A stretch of DNA of 64,000 bases, from the NCBI RefSeq assembly GCF_024582835.1, contig NZ_CP102096.1, positions 868,001-932,000 of the forward strand. Reading direction: 5' to 3'. The translations under genes were made by a program, and so were the position numbers. The notes beneath the pieces are model-generated. The model had not been told where the DNA came from. It searched no databases and saw only the letters and a list, made by a program, of their open reading frames with translations. Numbering within the stretch: the first letter of the stretch is position 1; the number at the start of each line of letters is the position of its first letter. The stretch is from Vibrio japonicus. Lineage in GTDB: Bacteria > Pseudomonadota > Gammaproteobacteria > Enterobacterales > Vibrionaceae. Of the stretch, positions 8,284-16,320 are shown piece after piece.

Positions 8284-9645
8284 ATGGATATTTTATTGTT
8301 ATTCGTGATGGTAATAGGCTTCATGCTCGTGGGCGTGCCGATTGCAGTATCACTCGGTTTATCAAGTATTCTATTTTTGATGTGGCACTCGGACACGTCT
8401 CTCGCGTCAGTTGCACAAACGTTATTTAACGCATTTGAAGGGCACTACACACTTTTGGCGATCCCATTTTTCATTCTTGCCTCTAGCTTTATGTCTACCG
8501 GCGGGGTAGCAAAACGTATTATTCGTTTCGCGATTGCGCTGGTCGGCTGGTTCCGTGGCGGCTTGGCAATGGCATCGGTAGTTGCTTGTATGATGTTCGC
8601 GGCGCTGTCAGGTTCATCGCCTGCAACCGTAGTCGCGATTGGTAGTATCGTTATCGCGGGTATGATTAAAAACGGCTACTCGAAAGACTTTGCGGCAGGG
8701 GTGATTTGTAACGCAGGTACGCTCGGTATTCTTATCCCGCCATCAATCGTAATGGTCGTGTACGCGGCGGCAACCGATGTGTCGGTTGGGCGTATGTTCC
8801 TTGGTGGTGTTATTCCTGGGCTACTGGCTGGTTTAATGCTGATGATCGCTATCTATATTGCAGCGCGCGTGAAGAAGTTACCAAAGCAACCTTTTGTTGG
8901 CTGGGGTGAAACGTTTGCTGCTGCGAAAGATGCGAGCTGGGGTTTACTGTTGGTTGTCATCATTCTGGGTGGTATTTATGGCGGTGTATTCACGCCAACA
9001 GAGGCAGCCGCGGTCGCAGCGGTATACTCGTTTTTGATTGCGAACTTTATCTACAAAGACATGGGGCCATTCGCCGATAAAGAAAACACCAAACCTGCGG
9101 TGGTGAAAATTCTGCAAGCATTCGTTCATAAAGACACCAAGCACACGCTATTTGAGGCGGGTAAGCTGACCATCATGTTGCTGTTCATTATCGCCAACGC
9201 GCTGATCCTAAAGCACGTACTGACGGAAGAACGCATTCCGCAAATGATCACAGAATCGATGCTATCTGCTGGTTTAGGCCCGATCACTTTCTTGATTGTT
9301 GTGAACGTACTGCTGCTGATTGGTGGTCAGTTTATGGAACCATCTGGCCTATTGATTATCGTTGCGCCGCTGGTATTCCCAATCGCGATTGCGTTAGGTA
9401 TCGACCCGATTCACCTTGGCATCATGATGGTGGTGAACATGGAGATAGGGATGATAACTCCACCTGTCGGATTGAACCTGTTTGTGACTGCTGGTGTGGC
9501 GAAGATGTCGATGATGCAGGTCGTGAAAGCGGCACTACCTTGGGTAGCGGTGATGTTCCTCTTCCTTATCATCGTAACCTATGTACCTTGGGTTTCGACT
9601 TGGTTGCCAACCACGCTAATGGGACCAGAGATTATCACTAAATAA
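8284..9645 (+). CDS. dctM: TRAP transporter large membrane subunit DctM
   Basis: A 453-residue polytopic protein that forms the sodium-coupled transport path for C4-dicarboxylates. Many hydrophobic helices, the FAALSGSSPATVVAIGSIV motif near residue 105 and the GGVFTPTEAAAVAA motif near residue 235 are typical of DctM in its two inverted halves; NMEIGMITPPVGLNLF near residue 385 is the matching second-half motif. It is the last gene of the operon and is followed by a hairpin terminator. The slightly long loop around residues 255-290 (KDMGPFADKENTKPAVVK) is charged and cytoplasmic-looking. Confidence 0.94.
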   Translation: MDILLLFVMVIGFMLVGVPIAVSLGLSSILFLMWHSDTSLASVAQTLFNAFEGHYTLLAIPFFILASSFMSTGGVAKRIIRFAIALVGWFRGGLAMASVVACMMFAALSGSSPATVVAIGSIVIAGMIKNGYSKDFAAGVICNAGTLGILIPPSIVMVVYAAATDVSVGRMFLGGVIPGLLAGLMLMIAIYIAARVKKLPKQPFVGWGETFAAAKDASWGLLLVVIILGGIYGGVFTPTEAAAVAAVYSFLIANFIYKDMGPFADKENTKPAVVKILQAFVHKDTKHTLFEAGKLTIMLLFIIANALILKHVLTEERIPQMITESMLSAGLGPITFLIVVNVLLLIGGQFMEPSGLLIIVAPLVFPIAIALGIDPIHLGIMMVVNMEIGMITPPVGLNLFVTAGVAKMSMMQVVKAALPWVAVMFLFLIIVTYVPWVSTWLPTTLMGPEIITK

Positions 9646-9653
9646 AACAACGA

Positions 9654-9677
9654 GAGGAGGCTTAGGCCTCCTCGTTT
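9654..9677. terminator. bidirectional terminator between dctM and the 61-residue gene
   Basis: GAGGAGGC pairs with GCCTCCTC across TTAG, followed by GTTTATT on the plus strand. The loop holds the stop codon of the minus-strand gene, so the last base of that gene sits inside the terminator. Confidence 0.75.
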
Positions 9678-9847
9678 ATTGTTTTCGTTGGCGCATAACG
9701 CGGATCATTACCTCTACGCCTTTCATAAAAACGCCATTTAGTTATTCGATTTGTACGTCTGTCTTTCCCAATGCGTTGTTCCGTTACATAAACACCATTA
9801 ATTAAAATGGTATCGGCGATAGCTGGAATCTTTGTTTTTTCACCCAT
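9662..9847 (-). CDS. small basic hypothetical protein (61 residues)
   Basis: I do not recognise this gene. The product is 61 residues, highly basic, with the patches KDRRTNR and RRRGNDPRY and no membrane segment or signal peptide. I use the ATG at 9847, which has a GGGAGAG ribosome-binding site at suitable distance, rather than the GTG directly before it. It sits alone between the convergent dctM gene and hutD, with its stop codon in the terminator loop. The strong ribosome-binding site and position on its own strand make it likely to be real. A nucleic-acid-binding role is possible from charge alone, and that is speculation. Confidence 0.6.
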   Translation of the reverse strand: MGEKTKIPAIADTILINGVYVTEQRIGKDRRTNRITKWRFYERRRGNDPRYAPTKTINEEA

Positions 9848-9934
9848 CACGCTCTCCCTTTCCCTGTTTTGAGTATGGGTGAGATATGGGAACTTGTAAA
9901 AATTTAACCACTAAGGTCAATACCCGCCAACCGT

Positions 9935-10768
9935 TTAAGCAGCAATAACGACCGGATGCCCCAATTCTGGGTGAGGGATAATGGAGACTTTGTGCTGATA
10001 AACGCGTTCAATAATGTCGCTTTTCAGTGCGTATTTCGGAGGCGCATCGGCCACGATGTTTCCTTTGTTGAGTATCATCAACCGATCGGCATACTGAGCG
10101 GCAAGGTTAAGGTCATGCAGTACGGCCACCACTGTCGCACCTTGTTTCGCAAGCGATTTTGCTAACGCCAACGTACTGTGCTGATGATGCAGATCCAGCG
10201 CTGACGTTGGTTCATCCAACAGCAGTATTTTATTATTACCGCCTTGCTCCAGCTGAGTGAGAACACGAGCAAGGTGAACGCGTTGCTTTTCTCCTCCTGA
10301 TAGCGTCGGGTACGATCGGTCAGCAAGATGGATAACATCTGTTTTCTCCATATTACTCACGACGAGCTGTTCTAGCTGGTGGTTTGGCATGTTCAATCCA
10401 ATGCCACCAAGTGAGACCACTTCTCGGGAGGTAAAGTTAAAAGAGAGACTGCTACTTTGTGGCAAAACGCCAAGGTGTCGAGCTAAATTACCAGACGGCC
10501 AATACGTTTTGTTGCGACCGAACAACATCACATCGCCATGAGAGTGCACTTCGCCTGTGATGGCTTTTAATAAGGTGCTCTTACCTGTGCCATTCGGGCC
10601 GAGCAGGGCAGTAAATTCACCTTTTTTAAGCTCAAAGCTCACATCATCCAGAATGGTACGCTGGCTGAGTTCAACCGATAAATGACGAACGGCGATACTG
10701 GTAGACTGACAGTAATCACAGATCGATGGTTCTGACATGCGCTTAGGTTGAGTAAATAGAGACAGCAT
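9935..10768 (-). CDS. hutD: haemin ABC transporter ATP-binding protein HutD (HmuV family)
   Basis: A 277-residue cytoplasmic ATPase that powers haem import through HutC. Seen are Walker A GPNGTGKST near residue 58, the signature LSGGEKQRVHLARVL, Walker B ILLLDEPTSALD and the switch histidine in VLHDLNLAAQYADR. These match the HmuV/FecE type. The first 25 residues (with CDYC) precede the usual family start, and an internal Met11 is possible. I keep the first ATG because it overlaps the hutC stop by one base and AAGG lies upstream. It is the last gene of the hutBCD operon. Confidence 0.92.
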   Translation of the reverse strand: MLSLFTQPKRMSEPSICDYCQSTSIAVRHLSVELSQRTILDDVSFELKKGEFTALLGPNGTGKSTLLKAITGEVHSHGDVMLFGRNKTYWPSGNLARHLGVLPQSSSLSFNFTSREVVSLGGIGLNMPNHQLEQLVVSNMEKTDVIHLADRSYPTLSGGEKQRVHLARVLTQLEQGGNNKILLLDEPTSALDLHHQHSTLALAKSLAKQGATVVAVLHDLNLAAQYADRLMILNKGNIVADAPPKYALKSDIIERVYQHKVSIIPHPELGHPVVIAA

Positions 10769-11808
10769 TAAATACGACCTTTTTGTTTTATCAGAAGCCA
10801 GACGAAGAAAGGAGCACCAATGAGCGCTGTGACAATACCGACGGGCATATCCAGTGGCGCGACAACCGTTCGTGCCAGCATGTCGGCAAACAGGAGAAGT
10901 AGAGCGCCAAGTAACATAGTGACAGGTAGCAAGGCTTTATAGTTTGGGCCAATGAGCATGCGGCAAACATGAGGAACAATGAGCCCGATAAACCCAATCA
11001 TTCCCGCCAGAGCAACAGTAACGCCAACACCAATGGCAGCAAGAACAATCAAACGTCGTTTCAGCTTTTGAACGTTAATACCTATATGACGCGCTTCGGA
11101 TTCACCAAGTAGCATGGCGTTAATCTTGTCGGCATCACGGTAGTAAAAGATAAATAGGATCAACAAAGTACCAAACGCCAACCACAGCCCTCTGGGGTTC
11201 GCACCTGCTAATGACCCCATTGTCCAAAGAGACAGATCTCGTAAGGCTTGGTCATCCGCAAAGTAGTTCAAAAGCCCTAAAGCAGCCCCTGCTAATGCAG
11301 ATATCGCCACACCAGCAAGCAGCATCATGGTTACCGATGTACCATTGGAACCTGTGCCCAAGCGATAGACGGCAAAGGTAATGAATGCCCCTCCAAAGCA
11401 GGCAAACATAGGGACTGTGCCAAAGAGCAATAGCGTTGGGTAGCTGGCAGCTAATTCACCAAAGAGGACTATTGCGATGGCTGCACCTAACGCTGCCCCT
11501 GATGAAACGCCAATGATACCTGGGTCTGCGAGAGGATTACGAAACAGTCCTTGCATAACGGCGCCGGAAATCGCCAGAATGCCGCCAACTGCGATCGCCA
11601 ATAATGTGCGAGGAAGACGGACTTGTTGGACAATCATTGAGACGTGACCCGGAATATCAACGTTGGAGACGGGAAGCAGTGATTGAATACTGTCAGTGAA
11701 ACTTATGTTCATCGGGCCGACGGTAATAGAAGTGACAGTGGTAAAGTACAAAGCAATACTGGCGATAACGCACAAAGGCTTTACTGAAAGCGGTCTTGAA
11801 ACGGTCAT
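10768..11808 (-). CDS. hutC: haemin ABC transporter permease HutC (FecCD family)
   Basis: A 346-residue inner-membrane permease of the FecCD family, with about nine hydrophobic helices. It carries RLPRTLLAIAVGGILAISG near residue 65, the NPLADPGIIGVSSGAALGAA segment and GMIGFIGLIVPHVCRML near residue 265, the usual FecCD landmarks. It forms the channel for haem delivered by HutB and driven by HutD. It starts 14 bases after the hutB stop and its stop overlaps the hutD start, so the three are one operon controlled from the Fur-like palindrome at 12865-12895. Confidence 0.93.
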   Translation of the reverse strand: MTVSRPLSVKPLCVIASIALYFTTVTSITVGPMNISFTDSIQSLLPVSNVDIPGHVSMIVQQVRLPRTLLAIAVGGILAISGAVMQGLFRNPLADPGIIGVSSGAALGAAIAIVLFGELAASYPTLLLFGTVPMFACFGGAFITFAVYRLGTGSNGTSVTMMLLAGVAISALAGAALGLLNYFADDQALRDLSLWTMGSLAGANPRGLWLAFGTLLILFIFYYRDADKINAMLLGESEARHIGINVQKLKRRLIVLAAIGVGVTVALAGMIGFIGLIVPHVCRMLIGPNYKALLPVTMLLGALLLLFADMLARTVVAPLDMPVGIVTALIGAPFFVWLLIKQKGRI

Positions 11809-11822
11809 TACAACTCCAAGCC

Positions 11823-12677
11823 TTATTGTTCTGCTGCGCTAAAGGTCGTGTATAGGTCATCGGCGAGATCAAGGCTCTCTATGCCCAGCCCACCAACAAT
11901 TGCACTGCCATTGACAGGAATAATACGGTCAGTACCTGCAGCGGGTGTGGCGGCGAGCAGCGGAAACTCATTCAAAATACCTTGTTTGCCGCCGAGCGCA
12001 TTCCAAGCGCGGTGAGTAACCAGTAAGTAGTCAGGCTGCATTTTTACAATCGCTTCTTGGGACACGGGTTTGTAAGAGCTCATTTGCGCTTTTGCTGGGT
12101 TTGTGCCACCTGCAAGGTTGATGATTACGTCGATGGTTGTGTTGTTACCAGCGATGGTCGCGGGGCGTCCTTTGCTCAACATGGCGAATATCACTTTCGG
12201 CGACTGCTCTATTTTTCGCTCTTGCAAAGTCTGTAATTTTGACTGGAGAGAGGCTTTCAGCACCTGCGCCTTTTCTTCCGTGCCCGTGATTTCTGCAATC
12301 ACATCAATACGATTAAACAAGTCCTGTTCACTGTCGCCAGAAGGAACCGTTGTGACTTGAATTCCGCCATTTTTCAGTAGATTTAGAGTGCTTTCGGGCC
12401 CCATTTCATGTGAGCCAATTAAATGGGTCGGTGATAACGCCATTAAGCCTTCAGCTGAGAGTTGTCGATGGTAGCCAACAAGAGGCAACTTGTCGTTATC
12501 GTTAAACTTTTTACTGGTTACGTCGAGCGCGATTAATTGCTCTTGGGCCCCGAGCTCAATGAGTAATTCAGTGATACTAGAGCCTGCACTGATAATTCTA
12601 TTCGAAGTTGGATTTTGTGTGGCCCATACTTGTGATGAGGCAAGGAGTAAGCTGAGGGCGAAGGAGAGCATTTTCAT
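11823..12677 (-). CDS. hutB: periplasmic haemin-binding protein HutB
   Basis: A 284-residue binding protein of the cobalamin/haem (BtuF-like) fold, with a signal peptide ending near residue 19 (SSQVWA). Family landmarks are NRIISAGSSITELLIELGA at the mature N-terminus and VGYHRQLSAEGLMALSPTHLIGS, the usual region of haem contact including Tyr and His. It receives haem in the periplasm from the outer-membrane receptor and passes it to HutC/HutD. Its ATG shares one base with the stop of a 30-codon upstream frame, so it may be translationally coupled. No strong ribosome-binding site lies directly before it, which fits coupling. Confidence 0.93.
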   Translation of the reverse strand: MKMLSFALSLLLASSQVWATQNPTSNRIISAGSSITELLIELGAQEQLIALDVTSKKFNDNDKLPLVGYHRQLSAEGLMALSPTHLIGSHEMGPESTLNLLKNGGIQVTTVPSGDSEQDLFNRIDVIAEITGTEEKAQVLKASLQSKLQTLQERKIEQSPKVIFAMLSKGRPATIAGNNTTIDVIINLAGGTNPAKAQMSSYKPVSQEAIVKMQPDYLLVTHRAWNALGGKQGILNEFPLLAATPAAGTDRIIPVNGSAIVGGLGIESLDLADDLYTTFSAAEQ

Positions 12678-12769
12678 TATTTTAGTTCCATAGCGACATA
12701 AGTGGCTGAGATGTATCCGGTGATTAACGCAATCAGATGACGGTGTCTTATCTTTTTCCGCTTTTGCAT
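12677..12769 (-). CDS. candidate 30-residue small protein coupled to hutB
   Basis: ATG at 12769 follows AGGA about 9 bases upstream. The frame runs 30 codons and its TAA shares its last base with the hutB ATG (TAATG), a classical coupling arrangement. The product starts with a very basic stretch MQKRKKIRHRH and then has a hydrophobic segment (LIALITGYISATYVAM), so a single membrane helix with a cytoplasmic basic N-terminus is likely. It would be the first gene of the Fur-controlled hutBCD transcript. I do not recognise it. Whether it acts as a protein or only as a translational leader is open. Confidence 0.55.
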   Translation of the reverse strand: MQKRKKIRHRHLIALITGYISATYVAMELK

Positions 12770-12864
12770 GGTTTAAGTTCCTAATGTCGCAACGGGTTAT
12801 GTAGATAAGCGAACGATGTCAATGATGTTCCATTTGGGTCACGGTAATGGGATATTATGCACTG

Positions 12865-12895
12865 AATGCAAATGATATCAAATATCATTTGCATT
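12865..12895. promoter_or_regulatory. Fur-box-like palindrome between hutB and hutX
   Basis: Perfect 13-base arms (AATGCAAATGATA and its complement TATCATTTGCATT) around a 5-base spacer. The core ATGATA...TATCAT is like the repeated GATAAT/ATTATC hexamers of Fur operators, and the site lies in the divergent region between hutB (and its small upstream gene) and hutX. It should mediate iron repression of both haem transcripts. The palindrome is seen directly; Fur as the binder is inference from the gene content. Confidence 0.75.
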
Positions 12896-13016
12896 ATTGT
12901 TGTGCGTAAGTATCATTACGGCCAACATATCTAGTGATAAATTTGTTGCTTATGGTGAGCGGTAATTACGGGCGAGTAGGCTCTAGCTATAGCGTAACGA
13001 ATCAATAGGAGAAAAA

Positions 13017-13538
13017 ATGTACACCACTTTTTCCGAAAGTGACGTAAGAGACAAAGTGAGCGCGTCGATGGCGAAAGATCCATCTGTTCCTGTTTCTGAA
13101 ATGTCAAAACAGTTAAACCTGAGCGAAGGCGCCATTACGTTTGCGCTGCCTGATGAGATGGTTACCCGAATCTCGGGAGAGCAAGCGCAAACGGTATTGG
13201 AGCAGTTGCCCGAATGGGGAAATGTGACAACCATCGTTCACTCGTTTGGCTCCATATTCGAAACAAAAGCGCCTTTCCCTAAAGGCAAAGTGGCGCATGG
13301 GTATTACAACCTAATGGGGCGAGAAGGGGAGCTACACGGGCACTTACGATTAGATTTGGTTGCGAACATCGCTTTTGTGAGTAAGCCTTTTAGAGGGATG
13401 GAAAGTCACTACATTGCCTTTTTTACTCAAGCGGGAGAGTGCGTATTTAAGATTTACTTAGGCCGAGATAAGAAACGTCAATTAATTCAAGAGCAAATTT
13501 CCGCTTTTAAAACAATGAAAAAGGAACTTTCAGCATGA
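13017..13538 (+). CDS. hutX: haem utilisation/carrier protein HutX
   Basis: A 173-residue cytoplasmic protein of the HutX/HuvX family. In Vibrio cholerae HutX binds haem and hands it to HutZ. No signal peptide or membrane segment is present. The C-terminal half with GYYNLMGREGELHGHLRLDLV and AFFTQAGECVFKIYLGRD near residue 135 is typical of the family. An AGGAGA ribosome-binding site sits just before the ATG, and its stop overlaps the hutZ start (ATGA). It is the first gene of the plus-strand arm of the haem locus, controlled from the Fur-like palindrome about 120 bases upstream. Confidence 0.9.
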   Translation: MYTTFSESDVRDKVSASMAKDPSVPVSEMSKQLNLSEGAITFALPDEMVTRISGEQAQTVLEQLPEWGNVTTIVHSFGSIFETKAPFPKGKVAHGYYNLMGREGELHGHLRLDLVANIAFVSKPFRGMESHYIAFFTQAGECVFKIYLGRDKKRQLIQEQISAFKTMKKELSA

Positions 13539-14098
13539 GTACAGAAAGTCAGCTAACAAACTCCGAGCAACAAGAAAGACAAGAGATTCGTCGCGAGCGT
13601 TTACAAAATCGTTTAGAGCCGGAAGTTCAAGCATTCCGAGATTCACGTAAGACCCTACAATTGGCAACAATCAGTGAACAAGGCATACCAAACGCGACCT
13701 ACGCCCCATTTGCGTTCGACAGCCATGCTTATTACATATTGGTGAGCGATATCGCAGCGCATGGTCGTAATCTAAAAACCAATCGTAATGTATCGATTTT
13801 GATGATCGAAGACGAAAGTGAATGCAAACAAATTTACGCTCGCAAACGCCTAACTTTTGATACTCGTGCTGAACTTGTCGAAAGGAACACAGACTCATGG
13901 CAACAAGGCGTCAGTGCGTTACACGCTCGCTTTGGTGACATTATCGAGAATTTAAGCCAGTTGGGTGATTTCAACCTATACCGCCTCGTTCCGGATTCTG
14001 GCCGCTACGTAAAAGGTTTTGGCCAAGCGTTTGAAATTTCTGGAAATGACCTATTGGATTTTGTCCACCTTACAGAAGGGCACATCCAACAAAAATAA
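13535..14098 (+). CDS. hutZ: haem-degrading protein HutZ
   Basis: A 187-residue protein of the split-barrel flavin-reductase-like fold used by HutZ, which cleaves haem to release iron. The N-terminal segment RLQNRLEPEVQAFRDSRKTLQLATISEQGIPNATYAPFAF, cited by its ends RLQNRLEPEV and NATYAPFAF, and the later LDFVHLTEGH match the family. In V. cholerae HutZ a histidine near the C-terminus acts in haem binding; the His in VHLTEGHIQQK is its likely counterpart. It starts inside the hutX stop codon (4-base overlap), so the two are coupled. Confidence 0.9.
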   Translation: MSTESQLTNSEQQERQEIRRERLQNRLEPEVQAFRDSRKTLQLATISEQGIPNATYAPFAFDSHAYYILVSDIAAHGRNLKTNRNVSILMIEDESECKQIYARKRLTFDTRAELVERNTDSWQQGVSALHARFGDIIENLSQLGDFNLYRLVPDSGRYVKGFGQAFEISGNDLLDFVHLTEGHIQQK

Positions 14099-14129
14099 GA
14101 GCAAATGTCGAAGTAATACAGCCCCTTTA

Positions 14130-14172
14130 GGTCTCACCAATAAAAACATAACCGAGACCGTTTTGTTTTTGT
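14130..14172 (+). terminator. possible attenuating hairpin between hutZ and the haem receptor
   Basis: GGTCTC at 14130-14135 pairs with GAGACC at 14154-14159 across an 18-base loop, followed by a T-rich run (GTTTTGTTTTTGTT). The loop is long, so this is a weak terminator at best; it could lower receptor transcription relative to hutXZ or allow partly separate control. Confidence 0.35.
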
Positions 14173-14187
14173 TAAACGGAATAAATA

Positions 14188-16272
14188 ATGATAAAGCAAA
14201 CCCAGTTAGCCCTCGTAATTGGCGGGCTTCTCTCTGCGCCAGCTCTCGCAGAAGAAAGTGTTTCATTTGATGAAGTCGTCGTCTCAGCGACACGAACCAA
14301 TAGCCAACTTCAAGATACAGCCGCGTCTGTCACAGTGATTAGTGACGAAAATATTGAACAAGACATGATTACCGGTCTGGACGACCTGTTCAAATACACC
14401 CCCGGCGTAACGGTAGAAACGAATGCCCGTCAAGGTGTACAAAGTATTAATATTCGCGGCATTGAAGGTAACCGAATCAAAGTGTTGGTTGACGGCGTAG
14501 CGCAAGGCAATCAGTTTGATTCCGGTAGCAACTTCGTAAACTCTGCTCGTGTAGAAGTGGACACCGACTTAGTAAAATCGGTAGAAATCGTGAAAGGTGC
14601 AGCGTCTTCATTACACGGTTCAGATGCGATTGGTGGTATCGTCGCATTCGAAACGAAAGACCCGGCTGATTTTTTACGCGGCAGGGAGTTTGGCGGTTAC
14701 GCAAAATTCAATTTCTCTTCTGAAGACGACACGTTTAGCGAATCTATCGCCTTAGCGAATAAATTCGGTGATCTGGAATCGTTAGTCGCTTATACCAGAC
14801 GTGACGGAAAAGAGCTTGAGAACTTTGGTGATCCTCAAAGCATGGATGCGATTGCAAACAACCTACTCGTCAAGTTGCAATATCAGCTCAATGATGCGCA
14901 TCGAATCGAGTTTAACGGCCATTATCTTCATAACAAAGATGAAGGCACTCAAACTTACGATAGGTACATGGATGCGTCTAGTGAAGATACGTCTGAGCAG
15001 TTCCAAGCCGGGATTAAACATATTTGGGAAGGTCGAAGCGCCATTGCAGATTCCATCTCTTGGCAGCTTGATTGGTTAAGCAAAGAAGAGAATGGCATTA
15101 CTCGTAGAGTTGCCACAACGAACTTAAACAATCAGCGTAAAGACTACATCTATAAAGACGAAGGCTACCAATTCGATATCCAGTTCGATAAGTACTTCGC
15201 ATTGGGTAGCACCGAGCACTACATGGTTTATGGTGCGTCTTACCTAGACAAAGACATCAAAAATGTAAACAAAGAGTACAACAGCGTCGGCAGCAATAAA
15301 GAAATCTTTTACATACCTTCTGCAAGCGAGCGCCGTTACGGGCTGTTCTTACAAGATGAGATCACCGTGGGTAACTTCATTGTTACGCCAGGTGTTCGAT
15401 ACGACGCCTTTGAGACCGATCCCGGAGACACGAGTGACAACCCAAGCGGCAATGCGGATAACGAGTACAAAAAATTCTCTGATTCAGCATTCACTGCGCG
15501 TTTAGGCACTATCTATAAACTCAACGAACAACATCGTTTGTTTGCTCAGTTTAGCCAAGGTTTCCGCGCTCCTGATTTTAAAGAGCTGTTCTATTCATAC
15601 GGTAACCCTGTGATGAGTTATTACAGCAAACCAAATGCGGGCCTCAAAGCAGAGGAAAGTAAGTCTTACGAACTTGGTTGGCGACATAACAACGAGATTT
15701 CGAGCAGCGAAGTTGCCTTCTTCTACAGCGATTACACAAACTTTATTGAGCAAACGCAAACGGGTCAGTTCATGAATCCAATGAACCCTGCGATTGTGCA
15801 ATACAACAACATCGCTAAAGCCACGATTAAAGGGGTTGAGTTCTCTAACCAGCTTTCGTGGGATAGCTTTGTACCTGTTCGTGGATTCAGCTCAAGGTTA
15901 GCTGCCGCTTATACGGAAGGTGAAGATGGTAACGATAACCCACTGAACAGTGTGAATCCTTGGAATCTGATGGCGGGCATTAACTACGATTCTGAACATA
16001 ATTGGGGCACGTCGTTTAATCTTAATTATGTTGCTTCTAAGAACCGAAGTGACATCAATGGGGATGACATTTTACCACTGAGCAGTTCGACGGTATTCGA
16101 TGTGACGGCGTACTATCAGCCAATCAAAGATCTTACACTCCGAGCAGGTCTGTTTAACGTGACAGATGAAGAGTACTACAACTGGAATGATGTAAAAGAC
16201 AGAACAGTTGAAGACAAAGATCTCTCTCAAGCGGGTCGTAATTGGGCAATCACTGCCATGTATGAGTTCTAA
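14188..16272 (+). CDS. hutA: TonB-dependent outer-membrane haem/haemoglobin receptor (HutA/HupA type)
   Basis: A 694-residue outer-membrane receptor, close in length to V. cholerae HutA. A signal peptide (about residues 1-21, ending APALA) is followed by the TonB box-like EVVVSAT, the plug domain with LFKYTPGVTVETNARQG and NIRGIEGNRIKVLVDGV, and a 22-strand barrel ending in Phe (AMYEF). The FRAP box is at residues 459-462 (FRAPDFKELF), but the following NPNL box is altered to KPNAGLKAE and no histidine lies between the two, where HemR-type receptors have an essential haem-binding His. It imports haem, with energy from TonB, and hands it to HutB. HutA or HupA cannot be decided from sequence alone. 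Confidence 0.82.
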   Translation: MIKQTQLALVIGGLLSAPALAEESVSFDEVVVSATRTNSQLQDTAASVTVISDENIEQDMITGLDDLFKYTPGVTVETNARQGVQSINIRGIEGNRIKVLVDGVAQGNQFDSGSNFVNSARVEVDTDLVKSVEIVKGAASSLHGSDAIGGIVAFETKDPADFLRGREFGGYAKFNFSSEDDTFSESIALANKFGDLESLVAYTRRDGKELENFGDPQSMDAIANNLLVKLQYQLNDAHRIEFNGHYLHNKDEGTQTYDRYMDASSEDTSEQFQAGIKHIWEGRSAIADSISWQLDWLSKEENGITRRVATTNLNNQRKDYIYKDEGYQFDIQFDKYFALGSTEHYMVYGASYLDKDIKNVNKEYNSVGSNKEIFYIPSASERRYGLFLQDEITVGNFIVTPGVRYDAFETDPGDTSDNPSGNADNEYKKFSDSAFTARLGTIYKLNEQHRLFAQFSQGFRAPDFKELFYSYGNPVMSYYSKPNAGLKAEESKSYELGWRHNNEISSSEVAFFYSDYTNFIEQTQTGQFMNPMNPAIVQYNNIAKATIKGVEFSNQLSWDSFVPVRGFSSRLAAAYTEGEDGNDNPLNSVNPWNLMAGINYDSEHNWGTSFNLNYVASKNRSDINGDDILPLSSSTVFDVTAYYQPIKDLTLRAGLFNVTDEEYYNWNDVKDRTVEDKDLSQAGRNWAITAMYEF

Positions 16273-16281
16273 ACGTTCTTC

Positions 16282-16316
16282 TTTGCTGAGCCATGCCTTT
16301 TAGATGGCTCAGCAAA
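16282..16316. terminator. long inverted repeat between convergent hutA and dctD
   Basis: Perfect 13-bp arms starting TTTGCTGAGCCAT and its complement around a 9-base loop, between two convergent genes. No T run follows on either strand, so termination is likely by position and stem strength rather than by a textbook signal. Confidence 0.6.
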
Positions 16317-16320
16317 TGGA

